Below, in pieces: positions 27,198 through 37,812 of a stretch of 64,000 nucleotides of DNA. Under the pieces are notes generated by a model. It did no database searches, was not told where the DNA came from, and was given only the letters and a program-made list of their open reading frames with translations. Position 1 is the stretch's first letter; each line of letters starts with the position of its first letter. The position numbers and the translations under genes were made by a program. The stretch is from Sinorhizobium fredii NGR234 (GTDB lineage: Bacteria; Pseudomonadota; Alphaproteobacteria; Rhizobiales; Rhizobiaceae): the NCBI RefSeq assembly GCF_000018545.1, contig NC_000914.2, positions 124,001-188,000 of the forward strand, written 5' to 3'.

Positions 27198-28055
27198 ATG
27201 CACATCGTAGTCTGTATCAAGCAAGTCCCGGATTCGGCGCAGATACGCGTCCATCCGGTGACGAACACGATCATGCGCCAAGGCGTGCCGACTATCATCA
27301 ACCCTTACGACCTGTTTGCCCTCGAACAGGCACTCCAAGTGCGTGACCACCATGGCGGCGAGGTCACGGTGCTCACCATGGGCCCCCCCATGGCCGAAGA
27401 ATCTTTACGCAAGGCGCTCACTTATGGCGCAGACCGCGCGATACTCCTGACCGACCGGCACTTTGCCGGCTCCGACACGCTGGCGACTTCATTTGCTCTT
27501 TCTCAGGCAATCGCGAAGATTGGCAATAGCTTTGGATCGCCTGATATCGTCTTCACAGGCAAGCAGACGATCGACGGCGATACCGCCCAGGTCGGCCCCG
27601 GAATAGCCAAGCGCCTCGACCTCGTGCAGTTGACCTATGTCGCAAAGGTCACTTCCATTGATCTCCGCACGCGCGCGATTACGGTCGAGCGTCGCGCGGA
27701 AGGCGGGACGCACGTCCTGAAGAGCGAATTGCCTTGCCTGATCACCATGCTGGAAGGATCGAATGCCATTCGCCGCGGCTCACTTGATGATGCCTTGCGG
27801 GCCGCGCGCAGCGAAATCGTCAAGTGGAATGCGGTGGAGGCTGGCATTGAAGACATCACAAAATGCGGGCTGCGCGGTTCGCCGACGGTCGTCAAGCGGG
27901 TCTTTGCCCCTACCCCGCGCGAGCAAAAAGCGGTGCAGATCGACACCGTCGAGAAGGCAATGCAGGACGTAGCTAACGAACTGGTCACTTCAATCTTCGC
28001 CCATCAGCCGGCACTGGAGCACGAGCTCTCCTCCACTCGTAGCGTGAGCAGATAG
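27198..28055 (+). CDS. fixA: Electron-transfer flavoprotein beta subunit FixA
   Basis: A 285-residue ETF-beta protein; with FixB it forms the flavoprotein of the FixABCX complex, which bifurcates electrons from NADH to quinone and to low-potential ferredoxin or flavodoxin for nitrogenase. Marks are MHIVVCIKQVPDSAQIRV, the ETF-beta region TGKQTIDGDTAQVGPGIAKRL and TVERRAEGG. It leads the operon fixABCX and fixB follows nine bases later. Confidence 0.96.
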   Translation: MHIVVCIKQVPDSAQIRVHPVTNTIMRQGVPTIINPYDLFALEQALQVRDHHGGEVTVLTMGPPMAEESLRKALTYGADRAILLTDRHFAGSDTLATSFALSQAIAKIGNSFGSPDIVFTGKQTIDGDTAQVGPGIAKRLDLVQLTYVAKVTSIDLRTRAITVERRAEGGTHVLKSELPCLITMLEGSNAIRRGSLDDALRAARSEIVKWNAVEAGIEDITKCGLRGSPTVVKRVFAPTPREQKAVQIDTVEKAMQDVANELVTSIFAHQPALEHELSSTRSVSR

Positions 28056-28064
28056 GAGCAGATT

Positions 28065-29174
28065 ATGGGAACTCGAAAAAGTAAAGCATCACCACCGGCC
28101 CAAGCCCGTGCCAGCATGAAAAAGGACCTGCCTGAGCAATTCAGAGACTACCGGCACGTCTGGGTTTTCATGGAGCTGGAACGCGGCCATGTCCACCCGG
28201 TCTCGTTCGAACTTCTCGGCGAAGGCCGCAGACTTGCCGACCAACTGGGGGTTCAGCTCGCAGGTATTATTCTCGGGCCTCCGGGGGATTCTACCTTGCA
28301 CGCCGCTGCTGAGGCCTTCGCCTATGGTGCGGATCTGGTGTATCTCGTCGAGGAGCCGCTGCTCACGGATTATAGAAACGAGCCTTTCACCAAAGCACTG
28401 ACAGATCTGGTCATTACCCATAAGCCTGAGATTCTGCTTCTCGGTGCGACGACGCTGGGTCGCGACCTCGCCGGTTCCGTGGCGACCACACTGCTGACGG
28501 GGCTCACAGCCGACTGCACCGGACTTGATGTCGACGAGGACGGTTCGCTTGCAGCTACTCGGCCCACGTTCGGTGGCTCGTTGCTTTGCACGATTTATAC
28601 GCTCAATTGCCGGCCCCAAATGGCAACTGTGCGGCCAAGGGTCATGCGCATGCCACAGCGGTCAAACAAGCCGATCGGGCGGGTAATCCGGCACGATTGG
28701 CGGATGTTGGAGGAAGATATCGTCACGAAGGTCGTCGGTTTCCTTTCCGACGACCGATCGGGCAACGCCAATCTCGCCTATGCGGATGTGGTGGTTGCCG
28801 GCGGGCTGGGCCTCAGCAATGCAGAGAACCTGCTGCTTATCAAAGACCTCGCGCTGACGATCGGCGGTGACTACGGCTGTTCCAGGCCGCTCGTCCAAAA
28901 GGGCTGGATGCCAGCTGATCGGCAGATCGGCCAAACTGGCAAAACGATCCGCCCGAAGCTCTATATAGCGGCTGGAATATCAGGCGCGGTCCAGCACCGC
29001 GTCGGTGTCGAGGGAGCTGACCTGATTGTCGCTATCAACACCGATCCACACGCGCCCATCTTCGATTTCGCCCATGTCGGTGTTGTCACCGATGCTGTCA
29101 GCTTTCTGCCGGCGTTGACGGAAGCTTTCACCAAACGGTTGGCGCCGGCCAATCGTCTGAGAGTTGTGAACTGA
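28065..29174 (+). CDS. fixB: Electron-transfer flavoprotein alpha subunit FixB
   Basis: A 369-residue ETF-alpha protein, partner of FixA in the electron-bifurcating complex. The C-terminal FAD domain is clear: [39 protein letters not shown] and the [21 protein letters not shown] stretch. AGGAG stands before the ATG at 28065. It ends ten bases before fixC. Confidence 0.96.
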
Positions 29175-29184
29175 GGTAAAACCT

Positions 29185-30492
29185 ATGACCGAAGAAAGAT
29201 TCGACGCCATCGTCGTCGGTGCCGGTATGTCTGGAAACGCGGCTGCATACACCATGGCAAGTCGCGGTCTAAAAGTGTTGCAGTTGGAGCGCGGAGAATA
29301 TCCGGGCTCCAAGAACGTCCAAGGCGCCATCTTGTACGCCAACATGCTGGAGACAATCATTCCCGATTTCCGGGATGATGCACCTCTTGAGCGGCATCTG
29401 GTCGAGCAGCGATTCTGGGTAACGGACGACACGTCACACACCGGAATGCACTACCGGTCGGACGACTTCAATGAGCCGGCGCCAAACCGTTACACGATCA
29501 TTCGCGCCCAGTTCGACAAGTGGTTTTCGCGGAAAGTCCGAGCGGCGGGCGCGATAGTTTTGTGCGAGACGACGGTGACGGAACTGGCTCTTGATGCTGC
29601 CGGCAAGGTGATAGGCGTCCATACCGATCGAGCGGGCGGGGTCATCCATGCGGACGTGGTCGTGCTCGCCGAAGGCGTAAACGGCCTCCTCGGCACGAGA
29701 GCACGATTTCGCAAGGTGCCGAAACCCGAAGCCGTGGCACTCGCTGTCAAGGAAATGCATTTCCTACCGGAAGAGGTCATCAATGAACGCTTCGGCCTTA
29801 CCGGCGATCAAGGCTGTGTTATTGAGGCGGCAGGGACAATCTCGCGCGGAATGGCCGGCTTGGGATTCCTCTACACCAACAAGGAATCGATCTCTCTTGG
29901 CATCGGCTGCCTTGTCTCCCATTTCGCAGCGACCCTGGAAAGTCCTTACGCGCTACTTGACGCATTCAAGAACCACCCATCAATCCGGCCGCTACTTGCG
30001 GGCTCGGAGATTAAGGAATATGCGGCGCACCTCATTCCGGAGGGCGGATTCAAGGCAATTCCGCAGCTCTTTGGCGATGGCTGGGTCGTGGTTGGCGACG
30101 CGGCGCAGCTCAACAACGCCGTGCACCGCGAGGGCTCGAACCTCGCCATGACGTCGGGCCGCATCGCCGGCGAGGCGATCGCCGCAATCAAGAGCCGAAA
30201 ACACCCGATGACGAGTGACAATCTCTCACTTTACAAGGCCATGCTGGACAAGTCTTTCGTTCTGAAAGACCTCAGAAAGTACAAGGACATGCCCGCTCTG
30301 CTCCACACGAATTCACACAATTTCTTCACGACTTATCCGCAGTTGATGTCGCAGGCGGCGCAAAACTTCGTGCGCGTCGACGGCACACCCAAGATCGAGA
30401 AGGAAAGAGCGACCACGGCCGCTCTTATTAAAGCGCGTTCGCGATGGGGACTGGTCAGCGACGCAGTCCGCTTGGCACTGGCATGGCGCTAA
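29185..30492 (+). CDS. fixC: FixC flavoprotein (ETF:quinone oxidoreductase type)
   Basis: A 435-residue FAD protein related to ETF-ubiquinone oxidoreductase, the membrane-facing part of the FixABCX complex. The FAD motif [19 protein letters not shown] is at residues 11-29, and the second FAD region is [21 protein letters not shown] near 300. The length is normal for FixC. fixX follows within 15 bases. Confidence 0.97.
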
Positions 30493-30506
30493 AGGGGAGC
30501 ATTGAG

Positions 30507-30800
30507 ATGACAGCTTCAGTCGTTCGCATTGAAGACAAGCTTTACCAAAACCGTTACCTGGTGGACGCGGGGCGGCCGCACATCAAGGTGCGGCAGCATC
30601 AGTCTCCGAGCCCAAACCTGCTTGCGCTGACCGTTGTTTGCCCAGCGAAATGCTACGAGGTGAATGAAGACGGCCAAGTAGAGGTTATTGCGGATGGATG
30701 CATGGAATGCGGGACATGTAGAGTACTGTGCGAAGAGAGCGGTGACATTGATTGGAGCTATCCGCGAGGTGGATTCGGTGTGCTCTTTAAATTCGGATGA
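30507..30800 (+). CDS. fixX: Ferredoxin-like protein FixX
   Basis: A 97-residue ferredoxin-like subunit of the FixABCX complex carrying an Fe-S cluster near the membrane. The cysteine pattern is CPAKCYEVN then [14 protein letters not shown]. The start at 30507 ([11 protein letters not shown]) has GGGGAG before it; the open extension to 30444 lies inside fixC. nifA follows 52 bases downstream without a visible terminator. Confidence 0.95.
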   Translation: MTASVVRIEDKLYQNRYLVDAGRPHIKVRQHQSPSPNLLALTVVCPAKCYEVNEDGQVEVIADGCMECGTCRVLCEESGDIDWSYPRGGFGVLFKFG

Positions 30801-30852
30801 CTTGCATCTCACTTTTGTCTAACAAGATGGGTACGTTGACGGGCGCTCACAG

Positions 30853-32637
30853 GTGCAAGCGCAAGCACTTGATAATGTCAGCAAGGCGGCATTTTCTCGT
30901 AGGGAGCCAAGGGCCGTTCGTACGACGCTCAAGGTGTTTCCTCGTAAGAATTGGCTCGATGAGTGTATGACTGAATTATCCCCTAAAACCATGCACAAAC
31001 GGGACTTGGGGTGCAGCGGTCTCTATCGGATATCGAAGGTTTTGATCACTTCAGCCAGCCTCGAGATCAAGCTTGCCAATGTGATTAACACCCTCCCCGC
31101 ACTTTTGCCAATGCGGCGCGGCGCAATCGTCGTTGTTGGCGCTGAAGGAGAGCCCGAGACAACTGCGACGTTCGGGGTTGAGCCTCCATCATCAGGCGCG
31201 CGCCACATTGCTGCGAAGGCTGCAATAGATAGAATCGTCGCAAAAGGTGCGCCGCTGGTCGTACCGGACACTTGCAAGTCGGAACTGTTCCAGGATGAGC
31301 TTCAGAGTATCGTGAGCGGCACTGGCCAAGTCACCTTCATTGGTGTCCCGATGAAGGCCGATCAAGAAACGCTTGGAACATTATGGATCGACCGCGCCAA
31401 GGATGGCGCAGCCACCAGAACACAATTTGAGGAAGAGGTGCGTTTCCTGTCGATGGTCGCCAACCTTGCGGCACGAGCGGTTCGGCTGAATGGCCACGAG
31501 AGCCGCGATAGTCGACCGATCGGCGAGGAGGGCGATCGCAAGATTAGTGGAGGCGACAAGGAACTGCCTGAACCAACCCGACAACGGCCTACGAGAATCG
31601 ACTGGATTGTCGGGGAAAGCCCCGCACTCAGGCAAGTGGTTGAAAGCGTCAAAGTCGTTGCACAAACCAACTCTGCGGTGCTTCTCAGGGGCGAAAGCGG
31701 CACAGGCAAGGAATTCTTTGCAAAGGCAATCCACGAGCTTTCACCTCGCAGAAAAAAGCCGTTTGTGAAGTTGAATTGCGCGGCACTGTCTGCAGGCGTC
31801 CTGGAATCGGAACTGTTTGGGCATGAGAAGGGCGCCTTTACGGGGGCCATCTCTCAGCGCGCAGGCCGTTTCGAACTGGCGGATGGCGGGACGCTGTTGC
31901 TCGACGAAATCGGCGAGATCTCGCCGGCCTTTCAAGCGAAACTGTTGCGCGTCTTGCAGGAAGGTGAGCTTGAGCGAGTTGGCGGCACAAAAACGCTCAA
32001 GGTGGACGTCCGACTCATATGCGCCACCAACAAGGACCTGGAGACGGCGGTGGCGGAGGGGGAGTTCCGGGCTGACCTTTATTATCGCATCAATGTAGTG
32101 CCTCTCTTTTTACCGCCTCTCAGGGAGCGAAATGGAGATATTCCACGCCTTGCGAAGGTTTTCCTCGACCGGTTCAACAGGGAAAACAATCGCAATCTCG
32201 AATTCACGCCTGCGGCACTCGAGATCCTGTCAAGATGCAAATTTCCCGGCAACGTCCGAGAGCTTGAAAACTGCGTCCGCAGGACCGCCACTCTCGCACG
32301 TTCGGCGACGATTGTTCCATCAGATTTCTCCTGCCAGAATGACCAGTGCTTTTCTTCAATGCTCGGGAAAACTGCTGACAGACCGCTTGGCAGCCATTCG
32401 CTCAATGGATTGGCCATGAGCAAACGTTTGCCAGTCGAATCGCCGGCCAGTCTCGGTTACCCCGCCGGCCCTGGCGGCTTAACGGTGGCACCACATCTAT
32501 CGGACCGCGAGCTGCTAATCAGCGCGATGGAGAAGGCCGGCTGGGTTCAGGCGAAGGCAGCTCGGATCCTCGGCCTCACACCGCGGCAAGTCGGCTATGC
32601 TTTACGGCGGCATCATATACAGGTGAAAAAAATCTAG
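30853..32637 (+). CDS. nifA: Nitrogen fixation regulator NifA
   Basis: The sigma-54 activator of nif and fix genes. An N-terminal GAF domain spans about residues 55-215; the AAA+ domain has Walker A GESGTGKE (280-287) and the sigma-54 contact loop GAFTGA (328-333); the C-terminal helix-turn-helix is AAARILGLTPRQVGYALRR-like. Cysteines 462, 474, 494 and 499 give the spacing C-x11-C-x19-C-x4-C of oxygen-sensitive rhizobial NifA. The start is unsure: GTG at 30853 gives 594 residues; ATG 30967 is possible. It probably shares the fixABCX transcript. Confidence 0.95.
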   Translation: MQAQALDNVSKAAFSRREPRAVRTTLKVFPRKNWLDECMTELSPKTMHKRDLGCSGLYRISKVLITSASLEIKLANVINTLPALLPMRRGAIVVVGAEGEPETTATFGVEPPSSGARHIAAKAAIDRIVAKGAPLVVPDTCKSELFQDELQSIVSGTGQVTFIGVPMKADQETLGTLWIDRAKDGAATRTQFEEEVRFLSMVANLAARAVRLNGHESRDSRPIGEEGDRKISGGDKELPEPTRQRPTRIDWIVGESPALRQVVESVKVVAQTNSAVLLRGESGTGKEFFAKAIHELSPRRKKPFVKLNCAALSAGVLESELFGHEKGAFTGAISQRAGRFELADGGTLLLDEIGEISPAFQAKLLRVLQEGELERVGGTKTLKVDVRLICATNKDLETAVAEGEFRADLYYRINVVPLFLPPLRERNGDIPRLAKVFLDRFNRENNRNLEFTPAALEILSRCKFPGNVRELENCVRRTATLARSATIVPSDFSCQNDQCFSSMLGKTADRPLGSHSLNGLAMSKRLPVESPASLGYPAGPGGLTVAPHLSDRELLISAMEKAGWVQAKAARILGLTPRQVGYALRRHHIQVKKI

Positions 32638-32718
32638 AGACGGTGAGCCCTCTTATCTGGGCTCGGCCATTCCCCTCCTCCTCAGGCGCGCGGGTGTATC
32701 GTCCAATTTGGCCGCTTC

Positions 32719-32734
32719 TGTCGCGAATTCGACA
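32719..32734 (+). promoter_or_regulatory. NifA activator site of nifB
   Basis: TGTCGCGAATTCGACA fits TGT-N10-ACA and is a near-perfect palindrome, about 75-90 bases upstream of the nifB promoter. Confidence 0.82.
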
Positions 32735-32807
32735 AAACTGCGTCGGGGGCTATTGGTTCAAATCGAACACGAAGCGCCAAACTATTGATATTTCGATATT
32801 ATCCTGT

Positions 32808-32822
32808 TGGCACAGCGCTTGC
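32808..32822 (+). promoter_or_regulatory. Sigma-54 promoter of nifB
   Basis: TGGCACAGCGCTTGC is a perfect -24/-12 element, 41 bases before the nifB start at 32863. Confidence 0.87.
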
Positions 32823-32862
32823 TTTTTTGGACGACGACTTTTTACTCCAGTGGAGCCGTTTG

Positions 32863-34344
32863 ATGAGTGCACCGATAATTTCGCTTGAAAGCCTGACGAA
32901 CACGACATCCTCTGGGCAGTTGCTGACAACCGCAAAATCCGGTGGTTGCGCGTCCTCGTCCTGCGGCTCGTCCTCAAGGCCAACCGACATGGATTCTGCC
33001 ACCTGGGAGAAGATCAAGGATCACCCTTGCTTTTCAGAGGAAGCGCACCACTATTTCGCCCGTATGCACGTCGCAGTCGCACCAGCCTGCAACATCCAAT
33101 GCAATTACTGCAATCGCAAATATGACTGCGCCAACGAAAGTCGGCCTGGCGTCGTATCCGAAAAGCTGACACCCGACCAGGCGCTGCGCAAGGTGGTTGC
33201 GGTCGCCAACGAAGTGCCGCAGCTTTCAGTTCTCGGCATCGCGGGCCCGGGCGATGCTTGCTACGACTGGAACAAGACAAGGGCGACTTTCGAACGCGTC
33301 GCCAGCGAGATTCCGGACATCAAGCTGTGCATTTCCACCAATGGACTTGCTCTACCGGAGCATGTCGACAAGTTGGCGGAAATGAACGTCAGCCACGTGA
33401 CAATCACCATCAACATGGTCGACCCCGCCGTCGGCGAGAAGATCTACCCGTGGATCTTTTATGGGCATCGCCGCTACACCGGCGTGGATGCTGCCAAAAT
33501 CCTGCATGAGCAGCAGATGTTGGGACTTGAGATGCTGACCGCACGCGGCATCCTCACCAAGATCAATTCGGTTATGATCCCCGGCGTCAATGACCTGCAC
33601 CTGATCGAGGTCAACAAATGGGTCAAGGAGCGCGGCGCGTTTCTGCACAATGTCATGCCGCTGATTTCAGACCCGGCACACGGAACCTCCTTTGGCCTGA
33701 CCGGACAGCGCGGCCCAAATGCGCTCGAACTGAAGGCGCTTCACGACCGTCTTGAAGGCGGTGCCAAGCTGATGCGTCACTGTCGACAGTGCCGTGCCGA
33801 TGCAGTCGGCCTTCTCGGCACTGACCGTGGCCAGGAGTTCACGCTCGACCACGTTCCGCTCGAACCCCATTACGACGGTGCCAAGCGTCAGGCCTACCGG
33901 GAGGTGGTCGCACGCATACGCGATGACCATTTAGAGGCTAAGGAGAAAGCGATCGCAACGGTCGCATCTGCGAACATCCGTGGATCGCTTCAGGTGGCTG
34001 TCGCAACGAAAGGCGGCGGACGCATCAATGAACACTTCGGCCATGCGAAGGAGTTCCAGGTTTACGAAGCCTCGCAAACAGGGATTAAATTCGTGGGGCA
34101 CCGCAAGGTCGAGCCGTATTGCCATGGCGGCTGGGGCGAGGACGCCGCCCTCGCTGGCATCATCGCTGCACTCGACGGCATAGACATCGTGCTCTGCGCA
34201 AGGATAGGAGATTGTCCGAAGGAGAGGCTCATGGAAGCTGGGATCCGGGCAACGGACACCTATGGCTATGACTACATCGAGGCCGCGATCAGCGCTCTTC
34301 ACGCGACAGAGTTTGGTACCGCCCCATCGCAGGCAACGGCTTGA
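32863..34344 (+). CDS. nifB: FeMo-cofactor biosynthesis protein NifB
   Basis: A 493-residue radical SAM enzyme that makes the NifB-co (8Fe-9S-C) core. The radical SAM cysteines are in [17 protein letters not shown] (C-x3-C-x2-C). A NifX-like C-terminal domain (about residues 370-480) shows [19 protein letters not shown] and [17 protein letters not shown]. The start at 32863 ([11 protein letters not shown]) is chosen because the longer open frame to 32785 crosses the sigma-54 promoter. It heads an operon with fdxN, nifZ and fixU. Confidence 0.97.
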   Translation: MSAPIISLESLTNTTSSGQLLTTAKSGGCASSSCGSSSRPTDMDSATWEKIKDHPCFSEEAHHYFARMHVAVAPACNIQCNYCNRKYDCANESRPGVVSEKLTPDQALRKVVAVANEVPQLSVLGIAGPGDACYDWNKTRATFERVASEIPDIKLCISTNGLALPEHVDKLAEMNVSHVTITINMVDPAVGEKIYPWIFYGHRRYTGVDAAKILHEQQMLGLEMLTARGILTKINSVMIPGVNDLHLIEVNKWVKERGAFLHNVMPLISDPAHGTSFGLTGQRGPNALELKALHDRLEGGAKLMRHCRQCRADAVGLLGTDRGQEFTLDHVPLEPHYDGAKRQAYREVVARIRDDHLEAKEKAIATVASANIRGSLQVAVATKGGGRINEHFGHAKEFQVYEASQTGIKFVGHRKVEPYCHGGWGEDAALAGIIAALDGIDIVLCARIGDCPKERLMEAGIRATDTYGYDYIEAAISALHATEFGTAPSQATA

Positions 34345-34385
34345 GCTTGGCCCATCGATCGAGACCTAACCAGGAGCTGAATAAT

Positions 34386-34580
34386 ATGGCCTTCAAAATC
34401 ATCGCATCCCAGTGCACCCAGTGCGGCGCCTGCGAGTTCGAATGCCCTTCCAACGCTATCGAGTTAAAGGGCGAAAAGTACGTGATAGATCCGAAGAAAT
34501 GCACCGAATGCAAGGGCGTTTTCGAGATACAGCAATGCGCCTCTGTATGTCCCATGCCGAAGACCTGCGTGCCGGCTTAA
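34386..34580 (+). CDS. fdxN: 2[4Fe-4S] ferredoxin FdxN
   Basis: A 64-residue bacterial-type ferredoxin, an electron donor needed in symbiotic nitrogen fixation. Cysteines: [12 protein letters not shown], then [18 protein letters not shown], the second cluster with the longer C-x2-C-x8-C-x3-C spacing usual for FdxN. AGGAG precedes the start at 34386. It follows nifB by 41 bases. Confidence 0.95.
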   Translation: MAFKIIASQCTQCGACEFECPSNAIELKGEKYVIDPKKCTECKGVFEIQQCASVCPMPKTCVPA

Positions 34581-34663
34581 GCCCCGAATGCCATAGCCGG
34601 GCTTCCGTGCGCGGCCGGACCTTGAGTCTCCCCCTGGTAATCGCAACCACAAGAGGAATGGTA

Positions 34664-34990
34664 ATGAGTATTGGACGCGAAGAGGAAGTCGAAATCCACA
34701 ATCCTCCACGATTTATGCCGGGTGAGAGAGTTTGTGCCACACGCCACATAAAAAATGACGGCACCTATCCCGGGAAGGAAATCGGAGAACGCCTCGTCAG
34801 GAAAGGCGACGCGGGTTTTGTGCGCGATGTAGGGACATTTCTCCAGCAGTTCTACATTTATGCCGTCGAATGGATTGATCGCGGCATCGTCGTTGGAATG
34901 CGTACGCGTGAACTGAGGAGCCTCGGGGGGACCTCAACGCCAAAAACCACTGAATGCGCCAGGGGTGTCAACGAAGGAAAAGCCAGATGA
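34664..34990 (+). CDS. nifZ: NifZ protein
   Basis: A 108-residue NifZ, which assists P-cluster maturation of the MoFe protein. The N-terminal family core PRFMPGERVCATRHIKNDGTYPGKEIGERLVRKGDAGFVRDVG and FLQQFYIYAVEWIDRGIVVGMRTRELRS are clear. The start at 34664 is supported by AGAGGA seven bases before it. Its stop overlaps the fixU start by four bases. Confidence 0.93.
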   Translation: MSIGREEEVEIHNPPRFMPGERVCATRHIKNDGTYPGKEIGERLVRKGDAGFVRDVGTFLQQFYIYAVEWIDRGIVVGMRTRELRSLGGTSTPKTTECARGVNEGKAR

Positions 34991-35217
34991 GGGTAACGAT
35001 CCGCAGAAGCGGCAGCGGCTTGTCAGCGTATGTTCCCAAGAAAGATATCGAAGAGCCGATTGTCAAGGTTGAGAATGAAAGCCTGTGGGGCGGCTTTGTG
35101 GTGCTCAGAAATGGCTGGCGGCTCTTACTGCCCGACCTTCCGGAAGACACCAGCCTACCCGTAACCGTGGAGGCAAGGAAGATCGTGAATGATGCCGCGC
35201 GAAAAGAAACCTCATGA
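34987..35217 (+). CDS. fixU: NifT/FixU family protein
   Basis: A 76-residue member of the small NifT/FixU family, whose function is not known. Family features: MRVTIRRSGSGLSAYVPKKD, EEPIV and WGGFVVLRNGWRLLLPDLPED. The start at 34987 overlaps nifZ (ATGA), so the two are translationally coupled. It ends the nifB operon. Confidence 0.92.
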   Translation: MRVTIRRSGSGLSAYVPKKDIEEPIVKVENESLWGGFVVLRNGWRLLLPDLPEDTSLPVTVEARKIVNDAARKETS

Positions 35218-35540
35218 ATACAACACTGGCTTCCGAGCCAGCCAAACGTGGGTTGACCCGGCGTGGATGAACCTGTGCCCTCGAATGCCTCCAACAGCAC
35301 TGTTGCCTCCGATCTGCTTGATGCCTTGTTGCCATCTTGACTTGGAGCATCCGTTCCCCTTTGCCGCCGATGCGTGATTCGCAAGCATACCGACCTGCCG
35401 CAGTGCGCCTGCCGGTCGAAAAACCACCTGAGATCCCGTCCGCGCAGTCGATCCCGCGGGAGCCTGCCCAACCCGCTAACGAAGGAACCCACCATGCCTG
35501 CTGCAAAGGCAAGTATCCTGTGACGTGGGGAATTGAGGTC
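35218..35540. other. Stretch after fixU, nothing recognised
   Basis: A short frame starts at the fixU stop (MNTTLASEPAKRGLTRRG then stop) but has no recognisable family. No terminator is obvious. The next recognisable sequence is the left end of an IS5-type scar. Confidence 0.4.
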
Positions 35541-35875
35541 TAAGAGGCTGCCCAAAAAGAATTGAGTGATTTCAGTCAGTTGTGATTCCGTCGGATTTGC
35601 GAAGATTCGATGGAGCCTACGATGGCTTGGACTGAAACCACCCGGCGGAATTATATCCGTCGGACGAGCTGATATGCAAGCGATGTCACGGATCGCGAAT
35701 GGGAATATATTGCACCGTTCGTGCCTGCGCCGCGCCGTCTCGGCCGCCCGCGCAAGACCGATTTGCGCGAGGTTGTGAACGCGCTGCTATATCGCCTCAA
35801 CGGGCTGCCAATGGCGGATGTTGCCAAAGGACTTTCCGCCCTGCTCAACGGTCCAGCGGTATTTCTATGAATGTC
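35541..35875 (+). pseudogene. IS5-family transposase remnant
   Basis: A GAGGCTGCCCAAAAAG-type terminal repeat begins near 35541. From ATG 35622 an IS5 (IS427-like) transposase N-terminus is readable (MAWTETTRRNY, then YASDVTDREWEYIAPFVP, RRLGRPRKTDLREVVNALLY). A stop interrupts it after about 16 codons and a later frameshift moves IASTGCQWRMLPKDFPP into another frame. It breaks off at the junction with the second MFS copy near 35876; no right end remains. Confidence 0.75.
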
Positions 35876-36066
35876 TGGATAGTTGATCGCCAATCGAGCA
35901 GAAGGAAGGGTCCGAGGATCCCGCCGGTCATCACGGCAGTAACAAGGAAATGAATGTATACTGGGGCCTGTTTGCTGCGCCCAGAACAGCCCCCACACTC
36001 CACATGGCCTGAAACGACGACATCACTGACCGCCTCATGTGTTTCTCCACCTCGCTCGCCCATCTG
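35876..36066 (-). pseudogene. Second MFS gene copy, C-proximal part (left of IS21)
   Basis: About 190 bases closely matching positions 785-990 of the MFS gene at 206-1339, in the same orientation. The copy lacks the 3' third of the gene, is internally altered, and is interrupted at 36066 by the IS21-family element; it resumes at 38853. Confidence 0.85.
36059..36066. repeat. Target-site duplication, left
   Basis: CCCATCTG flanks the left end of the IS21-family element and recurs at 38853-38860. Confidence 0.9.
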
Positions 36067-36277
36067 TGCGGAATCCGGGCTCATCGCGCGCACCATTCCG
36101 ATTTGATCGCGCGCACCGTTCCGAGATGATGACGCGCACCATTCCGACAATTCTCCGCGCAGCATTCCGAGATAATCGCGCGCAGTAAGTCGATATCGTG
36201 AGGCCCGATCGTTGGGGTTATTTCTCCAGGTGGAAGCAACGCCATGGAGAAGTGAATTGCCGACGAGGAGACTCCTG

Positions 36278-37801
36278 ATGCGCCAGGTGCGCGAGATTTT
36301 GAAACTGCGGCTGGATGTCGGTCTTTCGAACCGCATCATTGCCAAGCAACTGGGCGTCGGGGAGACTTCGGTCCGCGACACGTTAAAGCGATTGCACCGG
36401 GAAGGACTGACATGGCCTTTACCGGATACGATCAGTGACCGCGAGCTGGAGCAGCGCCTTTACGGGACGCCCGGTAAGAAAGCTGGGCGTCGGAAGCAGT
36501 CCGAGCCCGACTGGTCTGCCGTCGCGCGCGAATTGAAGCGCAAGCATGTGACGTTGCAGGTGCTCTGGGAGGAGTACATTGCTCGGGATCCAGACGGGTT
36601 CCGATATTCGAGATACTGTGAGTTGTTCCGAAACTGGCATGGCCGGCTGCCTCTGGTGATGCGGCAAAGCCATGCCGGCGGCGAGAAGCTGTTTGTCGAT
36701 TATGCCGGTGACAAGGTGGCAGTCGTCGACCGCAAAACCGGCGTGGTGCGGGACGCACATATCTTCGTGGCGGTGATGGGGGCGTCCAGCCTGTCGTTCG
36801 CGCTGGCGACGTGGAGCGAACAGTTGCCCGACTGGATCGAGGCGCACAACGCAGCCTACCGGTTTTTTGGTGGGGTGACGCAACTCCTGGTCAGCGACAA
36901 CACCAAATGCGCGGTGATCAAGGCTTGTCACTTCGATCCGATGGTCAATCGTTCCTATACGGATATGGCGCGCCATTACAGCACGGCAGTTTTTCCAGCA
37001 CGCCCGAGAAAACCGAGGGACAAGGCAAAAGTCGAAAATTGCGTCGGAATCGTAGAGCGTTGGCTTCTGGGTCGGCTGCGGAACCGGACCTTTTATAGCC
37101 TCGCTGATCTCAACAAGGCCATTGCCGATCTGATCACCCGGCTCAATGACGAACGGGTGATACGCCAGTACGGCAAGACGCGGCGCGCGTTGTTTGACGA
37201 ACTTGATGCCCCGAATCTGAAGCCGCTACCTGCCGAGCCCTGGGTGCATGCGGAATGGCGTCGGTGTCGTGTTGGCATCGATTATCATATTGAACTCAGT
37301 CGGCATTTTTATTCCGTCCCTTACCGCTTTGCGCGTAGCGAAGTCGAGGTTCGATACACCATTCGCACGGTGGAAATATTCCTCGGCGGCGACCGAATTG
37401 CCGCGCATGTGCGTGGCAGCAGCAACGGCCGCCACACGACGGTTGCGGTGCATATGCCGCCAAACCATCAGCGTTATCGCGAATGGACGCCGGCGAAGAT
37501 CCGCAGCGAGGCCAAGCGGATCGGGCCGATGCTGCGCGTTCTCGTCGATCGGATCATTGAGAAGCGCGCGCATCCCGAACAGGGATACCGTGCCTGTGTC
37601 GGCATCATCGGCCTGGAAAGACGGTTTGGCGTCGATCGCCTTGAAGCGGCTGCGCAGCGCGCGCTGGAATTCCAGGTGCTCAACTATCCCGGCATCAAAT
37701 CCATTCTCGAAAAGGAACTCGACCGCCTCCCAAGGTCCGAGCGCCTCGAGCAGGAACCGATCCAGCATTCCAACCTCCGCGGCTCCGAATACTACCATTG
37801 A
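36278..37801 (+). CDS. istA: IS21 transposase IstA
   Basis: A transposase of about 507 residues. An N-terminal helix-turn-helix (LDVGLSNRIIAKQLGVGETSVRDTL) is followed by the DDE integrase core: LFVDYAGD, LLVSDNTKCAV and KAKVENCVGIVERW hold the acidic triad. The start at 36278 is behind GGAG. It overlaps slightly with the region before istB, as usual in IS21, where the two products act together. Confidence 0.92.
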   Translation: MRQVREILKLRLDVGLSNRIIAKQLGVGETSVRDTLKRLHREGLTWPLPDTISDRELEQRLYGTPGKKAGRRKQSEPDWSAVARELKRKHVTLQVLWEEYIARDPDGFRYSRYCELFRNWHGRLPLVMRQSHAGGEKLFVDYAGDKVAVVDRKTGVVRDAHIFVAVMGASSLSFALATWSEQLPDWIEAHNAAYRFFGGVTQLLVSDNTKCAVIKACHFDPMVNRSYTDMARHYSTAVFPARPRKPRDKAKVENCVGIVERWLLGRLRNRTFYSLADLNKAIADLITRLNDERVIRQYGKTRRALFDELDAPNLKPLPAEPWVHAEWRRCRVGIDYHIELSRHFYSVPYRFARSEVEVRYTIRTVEIFLGGDRIAAHVRGSSNGRHTTVAVHMPPNHQRYREWTPAKIRSEAKRIGPMLRVLVDRIIEKRAHPEQGYRACVGIIGLERRFGVDRLEAAAQRALEFQVLNYPGIKSILEKELDRLPRSERLEQEPIQHSNLRGSEYYH

Positions 37802-37812
37802 AAGGAATAAAA

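Noticed and set aside
32645..32664. GAGCCC/GGGCTC hairpin after nifA as a terminator
   Set aside because: Only a 6-bp stem with an 8-base loop and no following T-run, so too weak to list as a terminator.
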